Below, in pieces: positions 33,184 through 41,890 of a stretch of DNA of 61,721 nucleotides. The notes beneath the pieces are model-generated. The model had not been told where the DNA came from and did no database searches. It saw only the letters and a program-made list of their open reading frames with translations. Positions within the stretch are counted from its first letter, which is position 1; the number at the start of each line of letters is the position of its first letter. Origin of the DNA: Lachnospiraceae bacterium (GTDB taxonomy: Bacteria > Bacillota > Clostridia > Lachnospirales > Lachnospiraceae). A program made the position numbers and the translations under genes. Location: positions 1 to 61,721 of the forward strand of contig SVDE01000001.1 in the NCBI GenBank assembly GCA_015057955.1, read 5' to 3'.

Positions 33184-34149
33184 ATGGCAAAAAAGAAAGT
33201 TGTCGGATGGTCATTCGGCAGAAACATGAGCAATACTGATGTCATTATCAAGGAAGCGCTCCTGGTGTGCGAAGCCGCCGGTTTTGACATTGAATTCATA
33301 AATGTCAGCACAATGAACATAAAACCCTGTATCGGCTGCTGCCGCTGTGTTGGCCAGCTGGCAAGTGAGACAGGCAGCGGAGCATGTTTCCAGAAAGATG
33401 ATTTCCCGATCCTTCAGGAGTCATTCCTTTCAGCGGATGCGATGATCTTTGGCTCACCGGTATTTGAGTTCGCACCGACAGGTCTGTACAAGACAGTAGC
33501 GGACCGCTTTGGACCGTCACATGACATCACATTTGTCGGACCGGCTATCGAAGCAGGGAAAAAAGCAGGAAGAGATCCGTCCACTTATCCGGATGAGAGG
33601 TCTCTGAAGCCGCGCGTAGGTGCTTTAGTGGCTGTTGGCGGTGCAAGAACAAAGAACTGGACGTCTCTTGCATTACCGAATATGTACGAACTGGCTTTCC
33701 CCATGGCAATAGATATCGTGGATAAGCTGCTGTACCACGGAGCAATGAATGTTGAACATGTGCTCGGAGTCCCTGAAGTAATGGAAAAAGCCAGAAAACT
33801 TGGCGAAAACATCGTTGCGGCCCTGAATGCAGAAACCGAAGAGGAGAGAAGAAAATACCGCGGCACAGAAGAAGGCACATGCCCTGTCTGCCATGAAGAT
33901 CTGCTTCAGGTCATGCATGACGGGAACAAGGTTGAGTGTCCTGTCTGCGGCATCGAAGGAACTCTTGACATAGTCGACGGAGAGATCAAAGTGACATTCT
34001 CCGAGGCCCAGATCAAACGTTCCCGCCTCAACATGGATGGTAAATGGGAGCATTCAAACGAGATCCGCGACGGCGCGATGACACAGAAAAAAGTTGAAAA
34101 CCTTGCCGAACTCAAGAAACCATATAAGGATGTCGGCAAAAAGAACTAA
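33184..34149 (+). CDS. NADPH-dependent FMN-reductase-like flavoprotein with C-terminal zinc ribbon
   Basis: A 321-aa flavodoxin-fold protein (FMN_red/iron-sulfur-flavoprotein group). The opening VVGWSFGRNMSNTDVIIKEAL replaces the usual GSPRxxSNT phosphate loop. CIGCCRC near residue 50 is the cysteine cluster of iron-sulfur flavoproteins, and ADAMIFGSPVFEF is the standard FMN-site strand. The C-terminal portion adds CPVCHEDL...VECPVCG, a zinc-ribbon or rubredoxin-like pair of CxxC motifs, then a basic tail. GAGGAGG precedes the start. It lies between the importer and two large oxidoreductases, so it probably shuttles electrons to or from them, or reduces a ring substrate directly. The substrate is unknown. 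Confidence 0.8.
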   Translation: MAKKKVVGWSFGRNMSNTDVIIKEALLVCEAAGFDIEFINVSTMNIKPCIGCCRCVGQLASETGSGACFQKDDFPILQESFLSADAMIFGSPVFEFAPTGLYKTVADRFGPSHDITFVGPAIEAGKKAGRDPSTYPDERSLKPRVGALVAVGGARTKNWTSLALPNMYELAFPMAIDIVDKLLYHGAMNVEHVLGVPEVMEKARKLGENIVAALNAETEEERRKYRGTEEGTCPVCHEDLLQVMHDGNKVECPVCGIEGTLDIVDGEIKVTFSEAQIKRSRLNMDGKWEHSNEIRDGAMTQKKVENLAELKKPYKDVGKKN

Positions 34150-34175
34150 CCTCAAAAAAGAGAGGAAGGCATAGT

Positions 34176-36302
34176 ATGAGTAAACTGGTTTCCGTCTGGA
34201 TAGACGGAAAGGAATTGAAGGTGGAGGAAGGCTGCGGCATGCTGGAAGCAGCTCTTGCCAACGGCATTTACATTCCTCACCTCTGTCACCATCCGGATCT
34301 TCCGGAACTGGGGAGCTGCCGTCTGTGCCTGGTGCAGGAAGAGGGGAAGAGCGATATCATCCCCTCTTGTACCTTAAAGGCCAGAGAAGGTCTACGGATC
34401 ATTACTCAGAGCGAAGAGATCAAAAAGCACCGCAACCTGGCAATGGAGCTGATACTTGCAGCTCATCCCGAGGATTGTACAACATGCCCGAAATACGGAC
34501 GCTGTGAATTCCAGACTCTTATCCAGTACATGGGTGTGACTCCGACAAGGATGCGGATGCGTACAAAGACCATACCGGTAAAAGAGAACCCTCTCATCGT
34601 TCATGACATGCTCAGGTGCGTTCTCTGCGGCCGCTGTGTGCGGGCGTGCAGGGACATGCGCGGAGTGGAAGTCCTTACATATCAGAAAGAAGGGCTTGAA
34701 ACATATGTCGGAACGATCCATAAAAAATTACTGACAGAAGAAGACTGCCGGTTCTGCGGAGCGTGCGCGGAAGTCTGTCCTACAGGCTCGATCCGCGACG
34801 CGGCGAATTATTCTCCGATAGAGAAACGCGATACGCTTATCCCGTGCCAGGCAGAATGCCCGGTCCATCCGGACATACCCAGATATATACGTCTTACAAA
34901 AGAAGGCAGATACGCTGAAGCTGCCGCAGTTATTCATGAGAAGATCCCCTTCCCGGAGAGCCTGGGCAGGGTATGCACTCATGTATGTGAAACAAAGTGC
35001 CGCAGGGGCGAAGTGAATGAAGCTCTTTCTATCCGAAACATCAAGCGGTATGCGGCTGAACATGACAGAGAATATCTTTGGAAGAAAAACAGCAAGAGGC
35101 TAGCGCCTACAGGCAAAAAGGTCTGTGTGGTCGGCGCCGGCCCTGCGGGAATGACAGCTGCTTTCTATCTTGCAAAGCAGGGTCATGAAGTGACCATAAA
35201 AGAAGCCCTTCCGAAAGCCGGCGGACAGCTGCGCTACGGAATTCCCGAATACCGTCTCCCGGCAGAGTGCCTTGATAAGGAGATAGGATATCTGGATGAA
35301 TTCGGGGTTAAGATCGAAACAGATACAAGGGTGAACCGCCCGCCGGAACTCCTTGGAGAGTATGACGCTGTGCTGGTAGCTGTAGGCACTCACGGCGGCG
35401 TAAAACTCCCTATACCGGGAAAGGACTTCGAAGGAGTACTGGTAAATGCAGAATTCCTTCGCAATGCAGCAATGGGAAATCCCACCGGAATGGGTGAGAA
35501 GGTTGTTGTCCTCGGAGGCGGAAATGTTGCATTTGACTGCGCAAGAACAGCAAAACGTCTCGGTGCTAAAGAGATACATCTTGCATGTCTTGAAGCCAGA
35601 AATGTCATGACTGCCGACGATGAAGAGATCGAGCAGGCACAGGAAGAAGGGATCTTTGTACATCCTGCCCAGTCTTTCGAGCGCATTACCGGAACGGAAG
35701 ACGGTCATGTGACCGGCGTTGATTTCATGAATGTGACAAGATTCTATTTTGATGAGAACCGCAGGGCGATCACCGAAAAAGAAGAAGGTTCGGAACATCA
35801 TATAGACGCTGATACAGTAATCTTTGCTGTCGGACAGAGGACAGATCTCCCTGAAGATTCAGGCCTTGAGCGGGGAAGAGCAAACTCCATCGCAGTAAAT
35901 GACAGCCTTGAAACAAATGTGCCGGGCATATTTGCATGCGGCGACGCAACATATGGAACCAAATCTGTCATCATGGCAGTAGCTGCCGGAAGAGATGCTG
36001 CGTCCCGGATCGATAAATATCTTGGGGGAGACGGCGATATATCTGAAGTGCTGACAGAGCCTGATGAGGCGGATCCTCATATAGGCAGGATCGAAGGCTT
36101 TCCTAAGCTTGCGCGCAAGGAAGAGCAGTTCCTTCCTGTAAATGAACGAGATCATGATTTCAGACAGATCAGCAGCGGTATCTGCGATGCTGATATCTGC
36201 GGCGAAGGAACAAGATGCCTTCAGTGCCAGCTTAGGTTTACGGTGACTCCGGCCAGAGTCTGGAGCGATTTCCAGGAAAAGGAGGGCGCCGTCAATGCTT
36301 AA
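34176..36302 (+). CDS. NuoG-like Fe-S domain fused to GltD-like NAD(P)H oxidoreductase
   Basis: A 708-aa electron-input subunit. Residues 1-75 are a [2Fe-2S] domain (C37, C48, C51, C65). A NuoG-type His-Cys cluster follows (H97, C101, C104, C110), then two [4Fe-4S] sets (C148/151/154/158 and C191/194/197/201). From about 225 it becomes a GltD/NfnB-like flavoprotein: CQAECPVHPDIPRYI, an FAD loop VVGAGPAGMTAAFYL, an NAD(P) loop VVLGGGNVAFDCARTA and the closing IFACGDATYGTKSVI. A C-terminal Cys group (C185-type CDADICGEGTRCLQC) could bind another metal. It overlaps the next gene by 8 nt. It should pass electrons from NAD(P)H, or to it, into the fusion protein encoded next. Confidence 0.88.
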   Translation: MSKLVSVWIDGKELKVEEGCGMLEAALANGIYIPHLCHHPDLPELGSCRLCLVQEEGKSDIIPSCTLKAREGLRIITQSEEIKKHRNLAMELILAAHPEDCTTCPKYGRCEFQTLIQYMGVTPTRMRMRTKTIPVKENPLIVHDMLRCVLCGRCVRACRDMRGVEVLTYQKEGLETYVGTIHKKLLTEEDCRFCGACAEVCPTGSIRDAANYSPIEKRDTLIPCQAECPVHPDIPRYIRLTKEGRYAEAAAVIHEKIPFPESLGRVCTHVCETKCRRGEVNEALSIRNIKRYAAEHDREYLWKKNSKRLAPTGKKVCVVGAGPAGMTAAFYLAKQGHEVTIKEALPKAGGQLRYGIPEYRLPAECLDKEIGYLDEFGVKIETDTRVNRPPELLGEYDAVLVAVGTHGGVKLPIPGKDFEGVLVNAEFLRNAAMGNPTGMGEKVVVLGGGNVAFDCARTAKRLGAKEIHLACLEARNVMTADDEEIEQAQEEGIFVHPAQSFERITGTEDGHVTGVDFMNVTRFYFDENRRAITEKEEGSEHHIDADTVIFAVGQRTDLPEDSGLERGRANSIAVNDSLETNVPGIFACGDATYGTKSVIMAVAAGRDAASRIDKYLGGDGDISEVLTEPDEADPHIGRIEGFPKLARKEEQFLPVNERDHDFRQISSGICDADICGEGTRCLQCQLRFTVTPARVWSDFQEKEGAVNA

Positions 36303-39087
36303 GAGAAATGAAAACGCGGTCAGGACCGCAAAAGAACTGACATTAGAAGAACTGAAAGCACAGATCGGTTCCGTAAGAGATTATGACGGGATCGCATCTC
36401 CGCTTGAAAACGCAGAAACACCGTCCTGCCTTGTTATCGCTCTTAAGAACGAAGACAGGGACGGAATGCTTGGGATATTATTTGAGAAAAATGCCGAGGG
36501 AGTGGCTGCAGGTGCATTGGCTGTATCAAGAGTCACAGGCTGCGGCAGCATAGCTGCTGTTGTGCGCACCGAAGAGCAGAAAAAGGCTCTCATCTCGGCG
36601 GCAGAAGAAGCCGGGATCAAGATCGATCCTGCCATTGTGGACGACATGGCGGATGTCAGGGCATTTAAAGAGGCCATTTTCCTTCATCCGGCATATCTGG
36701 CAGCATGTGCTGACAGGATAACAGGCATTGAATCCGGCGTCATCCTTGCAGAAGAAGGCGCTGAGCCTGAAGAGTATCTTTACGGAAGCCCATGGGCATC
36801 CGTGATCAGAAACAGAGGCATTGCTTACAGAATAGGAAACCGTTTCTATACAAGCGAATTGAATGATTCAAAGATCATGGCGGGATTCCATTTCGGAAGC
36901 GGAGTGATCCATCCTGTAAAGGAAGGCAGCTGCATGGTGCAGACCGGTATAGAAGCGATCCATGACCTGAGGAAAGACAGCTGCGGCAAATGTACATTCT
37001 GCAGGGAAGGGCTTTTCCAGCTTGAAGCCATTTTCGAGGATGCCTCAAGAGGACGCGCCGGCAGTGAAGACCTGCTCATGATACATGAACTGGCAGAAGC
37101 CATGGATACCCTGAACAACTGCTCATTCGGACTTAATGCCGCAGGAGCTGCCCGGAGCATTGCGGACAACTTCGCCTTAGAACTTGAAGAGCATGTGCTA
37201 AAGAAGGTCTGCCGCACAGGAAACTGCAGCGCATATACATCGTTTGTAATAGACAGTACAAAATGTTCAGGAAGCGGAAAGTGTGCCGAGGTCTGCCCGG
37301 ATGACTGCATAGACATTAAAGAGGGATTCACATCAGTGATCGACAGCTTTGGCTGCTCACATTGCGGGAAATGCGTGGACGCCTGTGAAAACGGTGCTGT
37401 GCTGAAAGTATCGGGTGATAAGAAACCTGACCAGAAAGCAGTACGTTTAAGCGGTGCGGCGGCATCAGAAAGCAGACCGGATAAACCTGCAAAGGAGAAG
37501 ACCGCAATGGATTCGGCAAAGATAAACAGCTTAAAGCGCAAAGCCAGGAGCATGGCAAAGGCCGCGATCAGCAAAGCAGATACAGTACAGGAGACTGCAC
37601 CGTCTGTACAGCCAAGAGAAAGAGGAACCGGACCGGTGAAAAAATTAGAAACAGATATCGTCATAATAGCAGGAGGACCTGCCGGACTTGCAGCTGCAGT
37701 CGCAGCAGGAGAGAACGGGGCACGCACTATCCTTATTGACAAGGCAAATACAGTGGGCGGTGCCGCAAACATGGGAATGGGCCCTCTCGGCATAGACACT
37801 AATATCCAAAAGGCGAATTTCAACAATATTTCCGTTGAATATGCCCTGAAGAAACACATGGAATATACCCATTACAGAGTTGACGAAGACCTTGTATCCG
37901 CATATTTCCACAAGAGCGCGGATACCATCAACTGGCTGCAGGACATGGGCGTGGAATTCTTCGGCGCTTTCAGATATTTCAAAGAGTCCGAAGCCACCTG
38001 GCATATAGTCAAGTCCGACAACGGAGTTATCGGACCAAGAGCTGCCGGAAAGATGGCGAGGATCCTAGCAGAAAAAGCCAGGGAGCAGGGAACTGAGATC
38101 ATGCTCGAAACGGCGGGAGTTGACCTCATCAAAGAGGGAGACAAAGTAGTTGGCGCAACGGCAATAGGTTCAGACGGTACTGAATATGAGATCCGTGCAA
38201 AGGCAGTCATAGTAGCGACCGGCGGATTTATCGGAAATAAGGAAATGGTGAAAAAAGAATTCGGACTCACCCTCCAAGAGGATTTCTTCCCGTTCCATAT
38301 GCCCGGACTTCAGGGCGATGGCCTGAAGATGATGTGGAAAGCAGGAGCTTGTAAGTTCGGTCTGAACATTGAGGCGATCTATCAGGTCCCTGACAATGCC
38401 ACATGGGGAGTTCTCGATGGAGTGCTCAGGCAGCCAAACCTCCTGATCAACCAGTTTGGTGAGAGGTTCATGGACGAGGGCGACATGGGAAATACCACAT
38501 ATACCGGAAACGCAATAGCTCTTCAACCCGGAAACTATGCATACTGCATTATGGACCGCGGTATTCTGAGACATTATCAGAAGAATGGTCCCGACATAGT
38601 CGATCTTGTACATCCTTCGCAGGTATTCTTCGAATTTGATGAAGTAGCGGCTAAAGCAGTGGAACAGGATTATCCGGCTTACGCTGAAGGCAAAACTGTT
38701 GCCGAACTGGCCGAAAAGATCGGTATCGATCCCGAAGTACTCCAGATGACGATCGATGAGTACAACGAAATGTGCGAGAACGGTCTGGACAGCAAATTCC
38801 ATAAACAGCGGAAATTCCTGCATCCGATCACAGGCAAGGGCGGCTACATATGCGGAAAGTTCTATCTCGGAGCATACGGAACCATCGGCGGAGTAAGGAT
38901 AAACAGGTACTGTGAGGTCCTTGATGAAAATCAGATCCCTATCGAGGGATTATATGCGGCAGGTACTGATGCAAATACCATATACGGTGACAGCTATAAC
39001 TTCACACTTCCCGGAAATAGCATGGGATTTGCAGTAAATACAGGAAGAATGGCAGGAGAAGCCGCAGCACAATACATAAAAGAATAA
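36295..39087 (+). CDS. three-part fusion: NuoF C-terminal region, 2[4Fe-4S] ferredoxin and fumarate-reductase-like flavoprotein
   Basis: A 930-aa protein. Residues 1-305 correspond to the NuoF SLBB and Fe-S part (C230, C233, C236 in SCGKCTFCREG, and C276). The NuoF FMN/NADH-binding Rossmann region (GRGGAGFPTG) is absent. Residues 318-372 are a ferredoxin: the second set is complete (C354, C357, C360, C364), whereas the first reads C324-x2-S327-x2-C330-x3-C334, with Ser for the second Cys. A charged linker (372-450) leads to an FAD_binding_2 domain (IIAGGPAGLAAAVAAGENGA; ends GDSYNFTLPGNSMGFAVNTGRMAGEAA). That domain resembles fumarate, urocanate and ketosteroid-type dehydrogenases/reductases. 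Electrons likely enter from the GltD-like partner and reduce an activated C=C bond, or the reverse. Substrate unknown. Confidence 0.87.
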   Translation: MLKRNENAVRTAKELTLEELKAQIGSVRDYDGIASPLENAETPSCLVIALKNEDRDGMLGILFEKNAEGVAAGALAVSRVTGCGSIAAVVRTEEQKKALISAAEEAGIKIDPAIVDDMADVRAFKEAIFLHPAYLAACADRITGIESGVILAEEGAEPEEYLYGSPWASVIRNRGIAYRIGNRFYTSELNDSKIMAGFHFGSGVIHPVKEGSCMVQTGIEAIHDLRKDSCGKCTFCREGLFQLEAIFEDASRGRAGSEDLLMIHELAEAMDTLNNCSFGLNAAGAARSIADNFALELEEHVLKKVCRTGNCSAYTSFVIDSTKCSGSGKCAEVCPDDCIDIKEGFTSVIDSFGCSHCGKCVDACENGAVLKVSGDKKPDQKAVRLSGAAASESRPDKPAKEKTAMDSAKINSLKRKARSMAKAAISKADTVQETAPSVQPRERGTGPVKKLETDIVIIAGGPAGLAAAVAAGENGARTILIDKANTVGGAANMGMGPLGIDTNIQKANFNNISVEYALKKHMEYTHYRVDEDLVSAYFHKSADTINWLQDMGVEFFGAFRYFKESEATWHIVKSDNGVIGPRAAGKMARILAEKAREQGTEIMLETAGVDLIKEGDKVVGATAIGSDGTEYEIRAKAVIVATGGFIGNKEMVKKEFGLTLQEDFFPFHMPGLQGDGLKMMWKAGACKFGLNIEAIYQVPDNATWGVLDGVLRQPNLLINQFGERFMDEGDMGNTTYTGNAIALQPGNYAYCIMDRGILRHYQKNGPDIVDLVHPSQVFFEFDEVAAKAVEQDYPAYAEGKTVAELAEKIGIDPEVLQMTIDEYNEMCENGLDSKFHKQRKFLHPITGKGGYICGKFYLGAYGTIGGVRINRYCEVLDENQIPIEGLYAAGTDANTIYGDSYNFTLPGNSMGFAVNTGRMAGEAAAQYIKE

Positions 39088-39137
39088 TGACCGGCACGAC
39101 CGGGCAGATAATTTATTTGACAAAAGGAGTTTTAAAA

Positions 39138-39782
39138 ATGAGAATAGCATTAGTAATGGAATGGAGCACAAGTGCAAGAAACGAGATCGTAAACAGCGTG
39201 CTCACAAAGGTAGCAGAGGCAAACGGACATACAGTAGTCAACTATGGACAGTACAACATGGAAGACTTCCGTCAGACCTATAATCAGAATGCTGTATTTG
39301 GAGCAACTCTTCTCGCTGCAGATGCTGCTGATTTCGTAGTTACCGGATGCGGAACAGGAGAAGGAGCAATGCTCGCATTCAACTCCATGCCCGGAGTTCA
39401 GTGCGGTCTGGTGATCGATCCCGCTGATTCTTATCTGTACACCCAGATCAACGGCGGCAACGCAATGTCACTTCCTTATGCAAAAGGCTGGGGCTGGGCT
39501 GCAGAAGTCAATCTGGAGTATGTGTTTGAAAAACTGTTTGTACAGGAGCCGGGCGGAGGATATCCTCCTTCAGCTGCAGCAAGTGAGCAGAGAAACGCAG
39601 CGCTTCTTACCAAACTGAAAGCAGTTTCCCATACCAGCATCGAAGACATCCTCGCAGCTGAGGATCCCGATATCCATGAGATGGTAGTAAATGCATTCGG
39701 CGGAAAGAGGCTGGAACTCTTCCGTGAGAACTGCAGAAACGCAGATATCCTTAAAGCAGTAGAGGCAGCACTCGCAAAGTAA
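39138..39782 (+). CDS. RpiB/LacA/LacB-family sugar-phosphate isomerase, extended
   Basis: A 214-aa protein whose first 150 aa match the RpiB/LacAB fold: MRIALVMEWSTSARNEIV, then ADFVVTGCGTGEGAMLAFNSMPGVQCGLV, which is the conserved GCGTGxG active-site strand, then DSYLYTQINGGNAMSL. Typical RpiB proteins end near 150 aa; this one has an extra helical tail of about 60 aa. The start at 39138 has AAGGAG 9 nt upstream; the ATG at 39087 immediately follows the previous gene without an RBS. The family interconverts aldose and ketose phosphates, but several distant members act on other compounds. It is 6 nt upstream of rpoN in the same operon. Confidence 0.82.
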   Translation: MRIALVMEWSTSARNEIVNSVLTKVAEANGHTVVNYGQYNMEDFRQTYNQNAVFGATLLAADAADFVVTGCGTGEGAMLAFNSMPGVQCGLVIDPADSYLYTQINGGNAMSLPYAKGWGWAAEVNLEYVFEKLFVQEPGGGYPPSAAASEQRNAALLTKLKAVSHTSIEDILAAEDPDIHEMVVNAFGGKRLELFRENCRNADILKAVEAALAK

Positions 39783-39788
39783 AAGATC

Positions 39789-41180
39789 ATGTTTGACCAG
39801 GGAATGACCTTATTGAATAACGGCTTATATCAGCGCCAGAATGTGACAACACAGCTGGTGCAGGATATGAGTGTGCTTCAGATGAGTGCCATTGAATTGG
39901 AGAACTATCTTGAAAAACTGTCGCTTGAGAATCCGGTGATCGAGCTTGAAGAAGATGAAAAACAGAGTTCACAGGAACAGATGGACTTCTTCAGAAAACA
40001 GGAATGGCTTGCTGCAGGCGACAGGCAGAATAAAACCTATTATGACAGTGACGGAGATGAAGACTCTCCTGAGAATTATTGGAAAGACACTAAAAACCAG
40101 GAGAGTCTTGCTTCGTATCTGCGCGATCAGGTACTGCTCGCCCCGTATAACCATATAGAACGGGAGATCGTAAATTATCTGATACTGTCTTTGGACGGGC
40201 GTGGTTACTGTCAGGAAGATCTTGGCGAGATCGCCAGATACTATGATGTCCCCGAGGGAAAAGTTGAATTGCTTTTGAAGGATATCCAGTCAATGGAACC
40301 TGCAGGAGTGGGAGCAAGAAATCTGGAAGAGTGTCTTGAACTTCAGCTGGACAGGATAAATCCGCACGCAGACATTACCAGAAAGATCATACGGGAACAT
40401 CTGACGGATCTTGCCAAAAACCATCTTCAGGATATCGCCAGAAAACTTCAGGTTCCGCTGTCAACGGTGACTGCAAGCTGTGAAGAGATAAGAACGCTGA
40501 ACCCTAAACCGGGTAATGCTTTTGCAAATAATGAGAGCCTGAAATATGTTACTCCTGATGCGCTTGTTATTCAAAGGGGAGACCATTTTGAGGTCATCGT
40601 CAACGAATACCAATACCCGAGTTTCAAGATCAGCGATTATTATCAGCATCTTGAACAGACAACAGACGACAGGCAGGTTAAGGAATATCTTAAGGAGAAG
40701 ATCCAACAGGCAAATAATGTCGCGGGCAGCATAGCCATGAGGACTTCCAACCTGACAAAACTCCTGGAGTTCCTTGTTGTGCGGCAGGAGGATTTCTTCA
40801 GGTATGGGCCGGGGCATAAAAAGCCTCTTAAACTGTCAGATATTGCGATGGAATTCCAGATGCATGAATCGACCGTGAGCAGGACTCTGCGCAGCAAGTA
40901 TCTCCAGTGTTCATGGGGAGTATTTCCACTGAGGTATTTCCTCTCCGGGATATCCAACATATCACAGTCGGGAGCAATGCCCCAGACACAGGATAAAGTA
41001 AAGAGCATGATCACAGGGATAATCGCGTCAGAGAATAAAAAGAAACCATACAGTGATGAAGCCATCAGGAATATCCTGATCGAGAAATTTAACATCGACA
41101 TATCACGCAGGACTGTCAATAAGTATCGTCAGGAAATGAACATACCCGATAAGAGCGGGCGAAAGGACTGGAGTTTATGA
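39789..41180 (+). CDS. rpoN: RNA polymerase sigma-54 factor
   Basis: A 463-aa sigma-54. Region I is present at the N-terminus (QLVQDMSVLQMSAIELENYLEKLSLENPVIEL, the Gln/Leu-rich activator-interaction domain), followed by an acidic linker. The core-binding and HTH regions follow (FQMHESTVSRTLRSKYLQC), and the C-terminal RpoN box is ISRRTVNKYRQEM. It directs transcription from -24/-12 promoters, of which six are seen in this window. The gene follows the RpiB-like gene by 6 nt, lacks a strong RBS, and overlaps the MBL gene by 4 nt. It appears to be the tail of a catabolic operon that itself starts at a sigma-54 promoter, so positive feedback is possible. Confidence 0.95.
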   Translation: MFDQGMTLLNNGLYQRQNVTTQLVQDMSVLQMSAIELENYLEKLSLENPVIELEEDEKQSSQEQMDFFRKQEWLAAGDRQNKTYYDSDGDEDSPENYWKDTKNQESLASYLRDQVLLAPYNHIEREIVNYLILSLDGRGYCQEDLGEIARYYDVPEGKVELLLKDIQSMEPAGVGARNLEECLELQLDRINPHADITRKIIREHLTDLAKNHLQDIARKLQVPLSTVTASCEEIRTLNPKPGNAFANNESLKYVTPDALVIQRGDHFEVIVNEYQYPSFKISDYYQHLEQTTDDRQVKEYLKEKIQQANNVAGSIAMRTSNLTKLLEFLVVRQEDFFRYGPGHKKPLKLSDIAMEFQMHESTVSRTLRSKYLQCSWGVFPLRYFLSGISNISQSGAMPQTQDKVKSMITGIIASENKKKPYSDEAIRNILIEKFNIDISRRTVNKYRQEMNIPDKSGRKDWSL

Positions 41181-41890
41181 TCAACCGGTGGAGGGCAGCA
41201 CTTAGCGTCAACGCCGGGCTGTCCCTCAAAACTGAAGATCTGTGCATCTGGGTGGATGCAATTCATAAAGATAAAGTACCGGATTTTTCAACGCTGAGCG
41301 AGGAGCATCAGCGTTGGATTTTTTCATCCCCTGATTTCGCAGATCCCGATGTGATCTGCTTCACACACTGCCATGATGATCACTACTCAGAGGAACTCTG
41401 TGACAAAGCTGCAGCCATATACCCGGATGCCTGTGTGATAGCCCCGGAAGCTCATCACAAGGGACAGATCCTCTTACACGGAAGCGAGATGATGATCAAA
41501 GTAAAAAACCGCCTTCTCACTTTCCGCAGACTGATCCATGAAGGAGAACAGTTTGCAGATGTTCCCAATTACGGCCTGATGATCGAGGATGACGGTGAAA
41601 GAATACTGGTGATCGGAGACTGCGCGCTTCAGGGATCGGGACTTGAGGAATGGATCAGGAACTGTGACATTGATACCGTGTTTGCTCCGTTTCCGTGGGT
41701 AAGTCTTAAGCAAGGAAGAGAATTCCTGACAAAAACATTAAAGCCTTCCTGTCTGATCATCTATCATCTGCCTCTGCCTGAAGATGATAAATACGGCTAT
41801 GTGAAAGCAGCAAAAAAAGCTGCAATGCAGTTGGAAGGAATTGACGATGTGCGGCTCATGACTGATGCTTTTCAGGTGGAAGAACTATAG
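41177..41890 (+). CDS. MBL-fold (UlaG-like) metal-dependent hydrolase
   Basis: A 237-aa metallo-beta-lactamase-fold protein. The metal motif is FTHCHDDHYSEE (HxHxDH type, shifted), with further ligands in APEAHHKG, the Asp of VIGDCALQG and His in IIYHLPLPED. This arrangement is closest to UlaG/YtnP-type lactonases and phosphodiesterases. The ATG overlaps rpoN's stop (ATGA). Its own 3' end overlaps the lipoate-ligase gene tail by 19 nt on the opposite strand. In a ring-degradation context a lactonase is possible, but the function is not established. Confidence 0.82.
   Translation: MINRWRAALSVNAGLSLKTEDLCIWVDAIHKDKVPDFSTLSEEHQRWIFSSPDFADPDVICFTHCHDDHYSEELCDKAAAIYPDACVIAPEAHHKGQILLHGSEMMIKVKNRLLTFRRLIHEGEQFADVPNYGLMIEDDGERILVIGDCALQGSGLEEWIRNCDIDTVFAPFPWVSLKQGREFLTKTLKPSCLIIYHLPLPEDDKYGYVKAAKKAAMQLEGIDDVRLMTDAFQVEEL

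Noticed and set aside
36846-37859. Long minus-strand open reading frame (337 aa) inside the fusion gene
   Set aside because: It is antisense to the Cys-rich 930-aa protein, has low-complexity Ser/Pro-rich composition and no RBS or domain; it is a shadow of the real gene.
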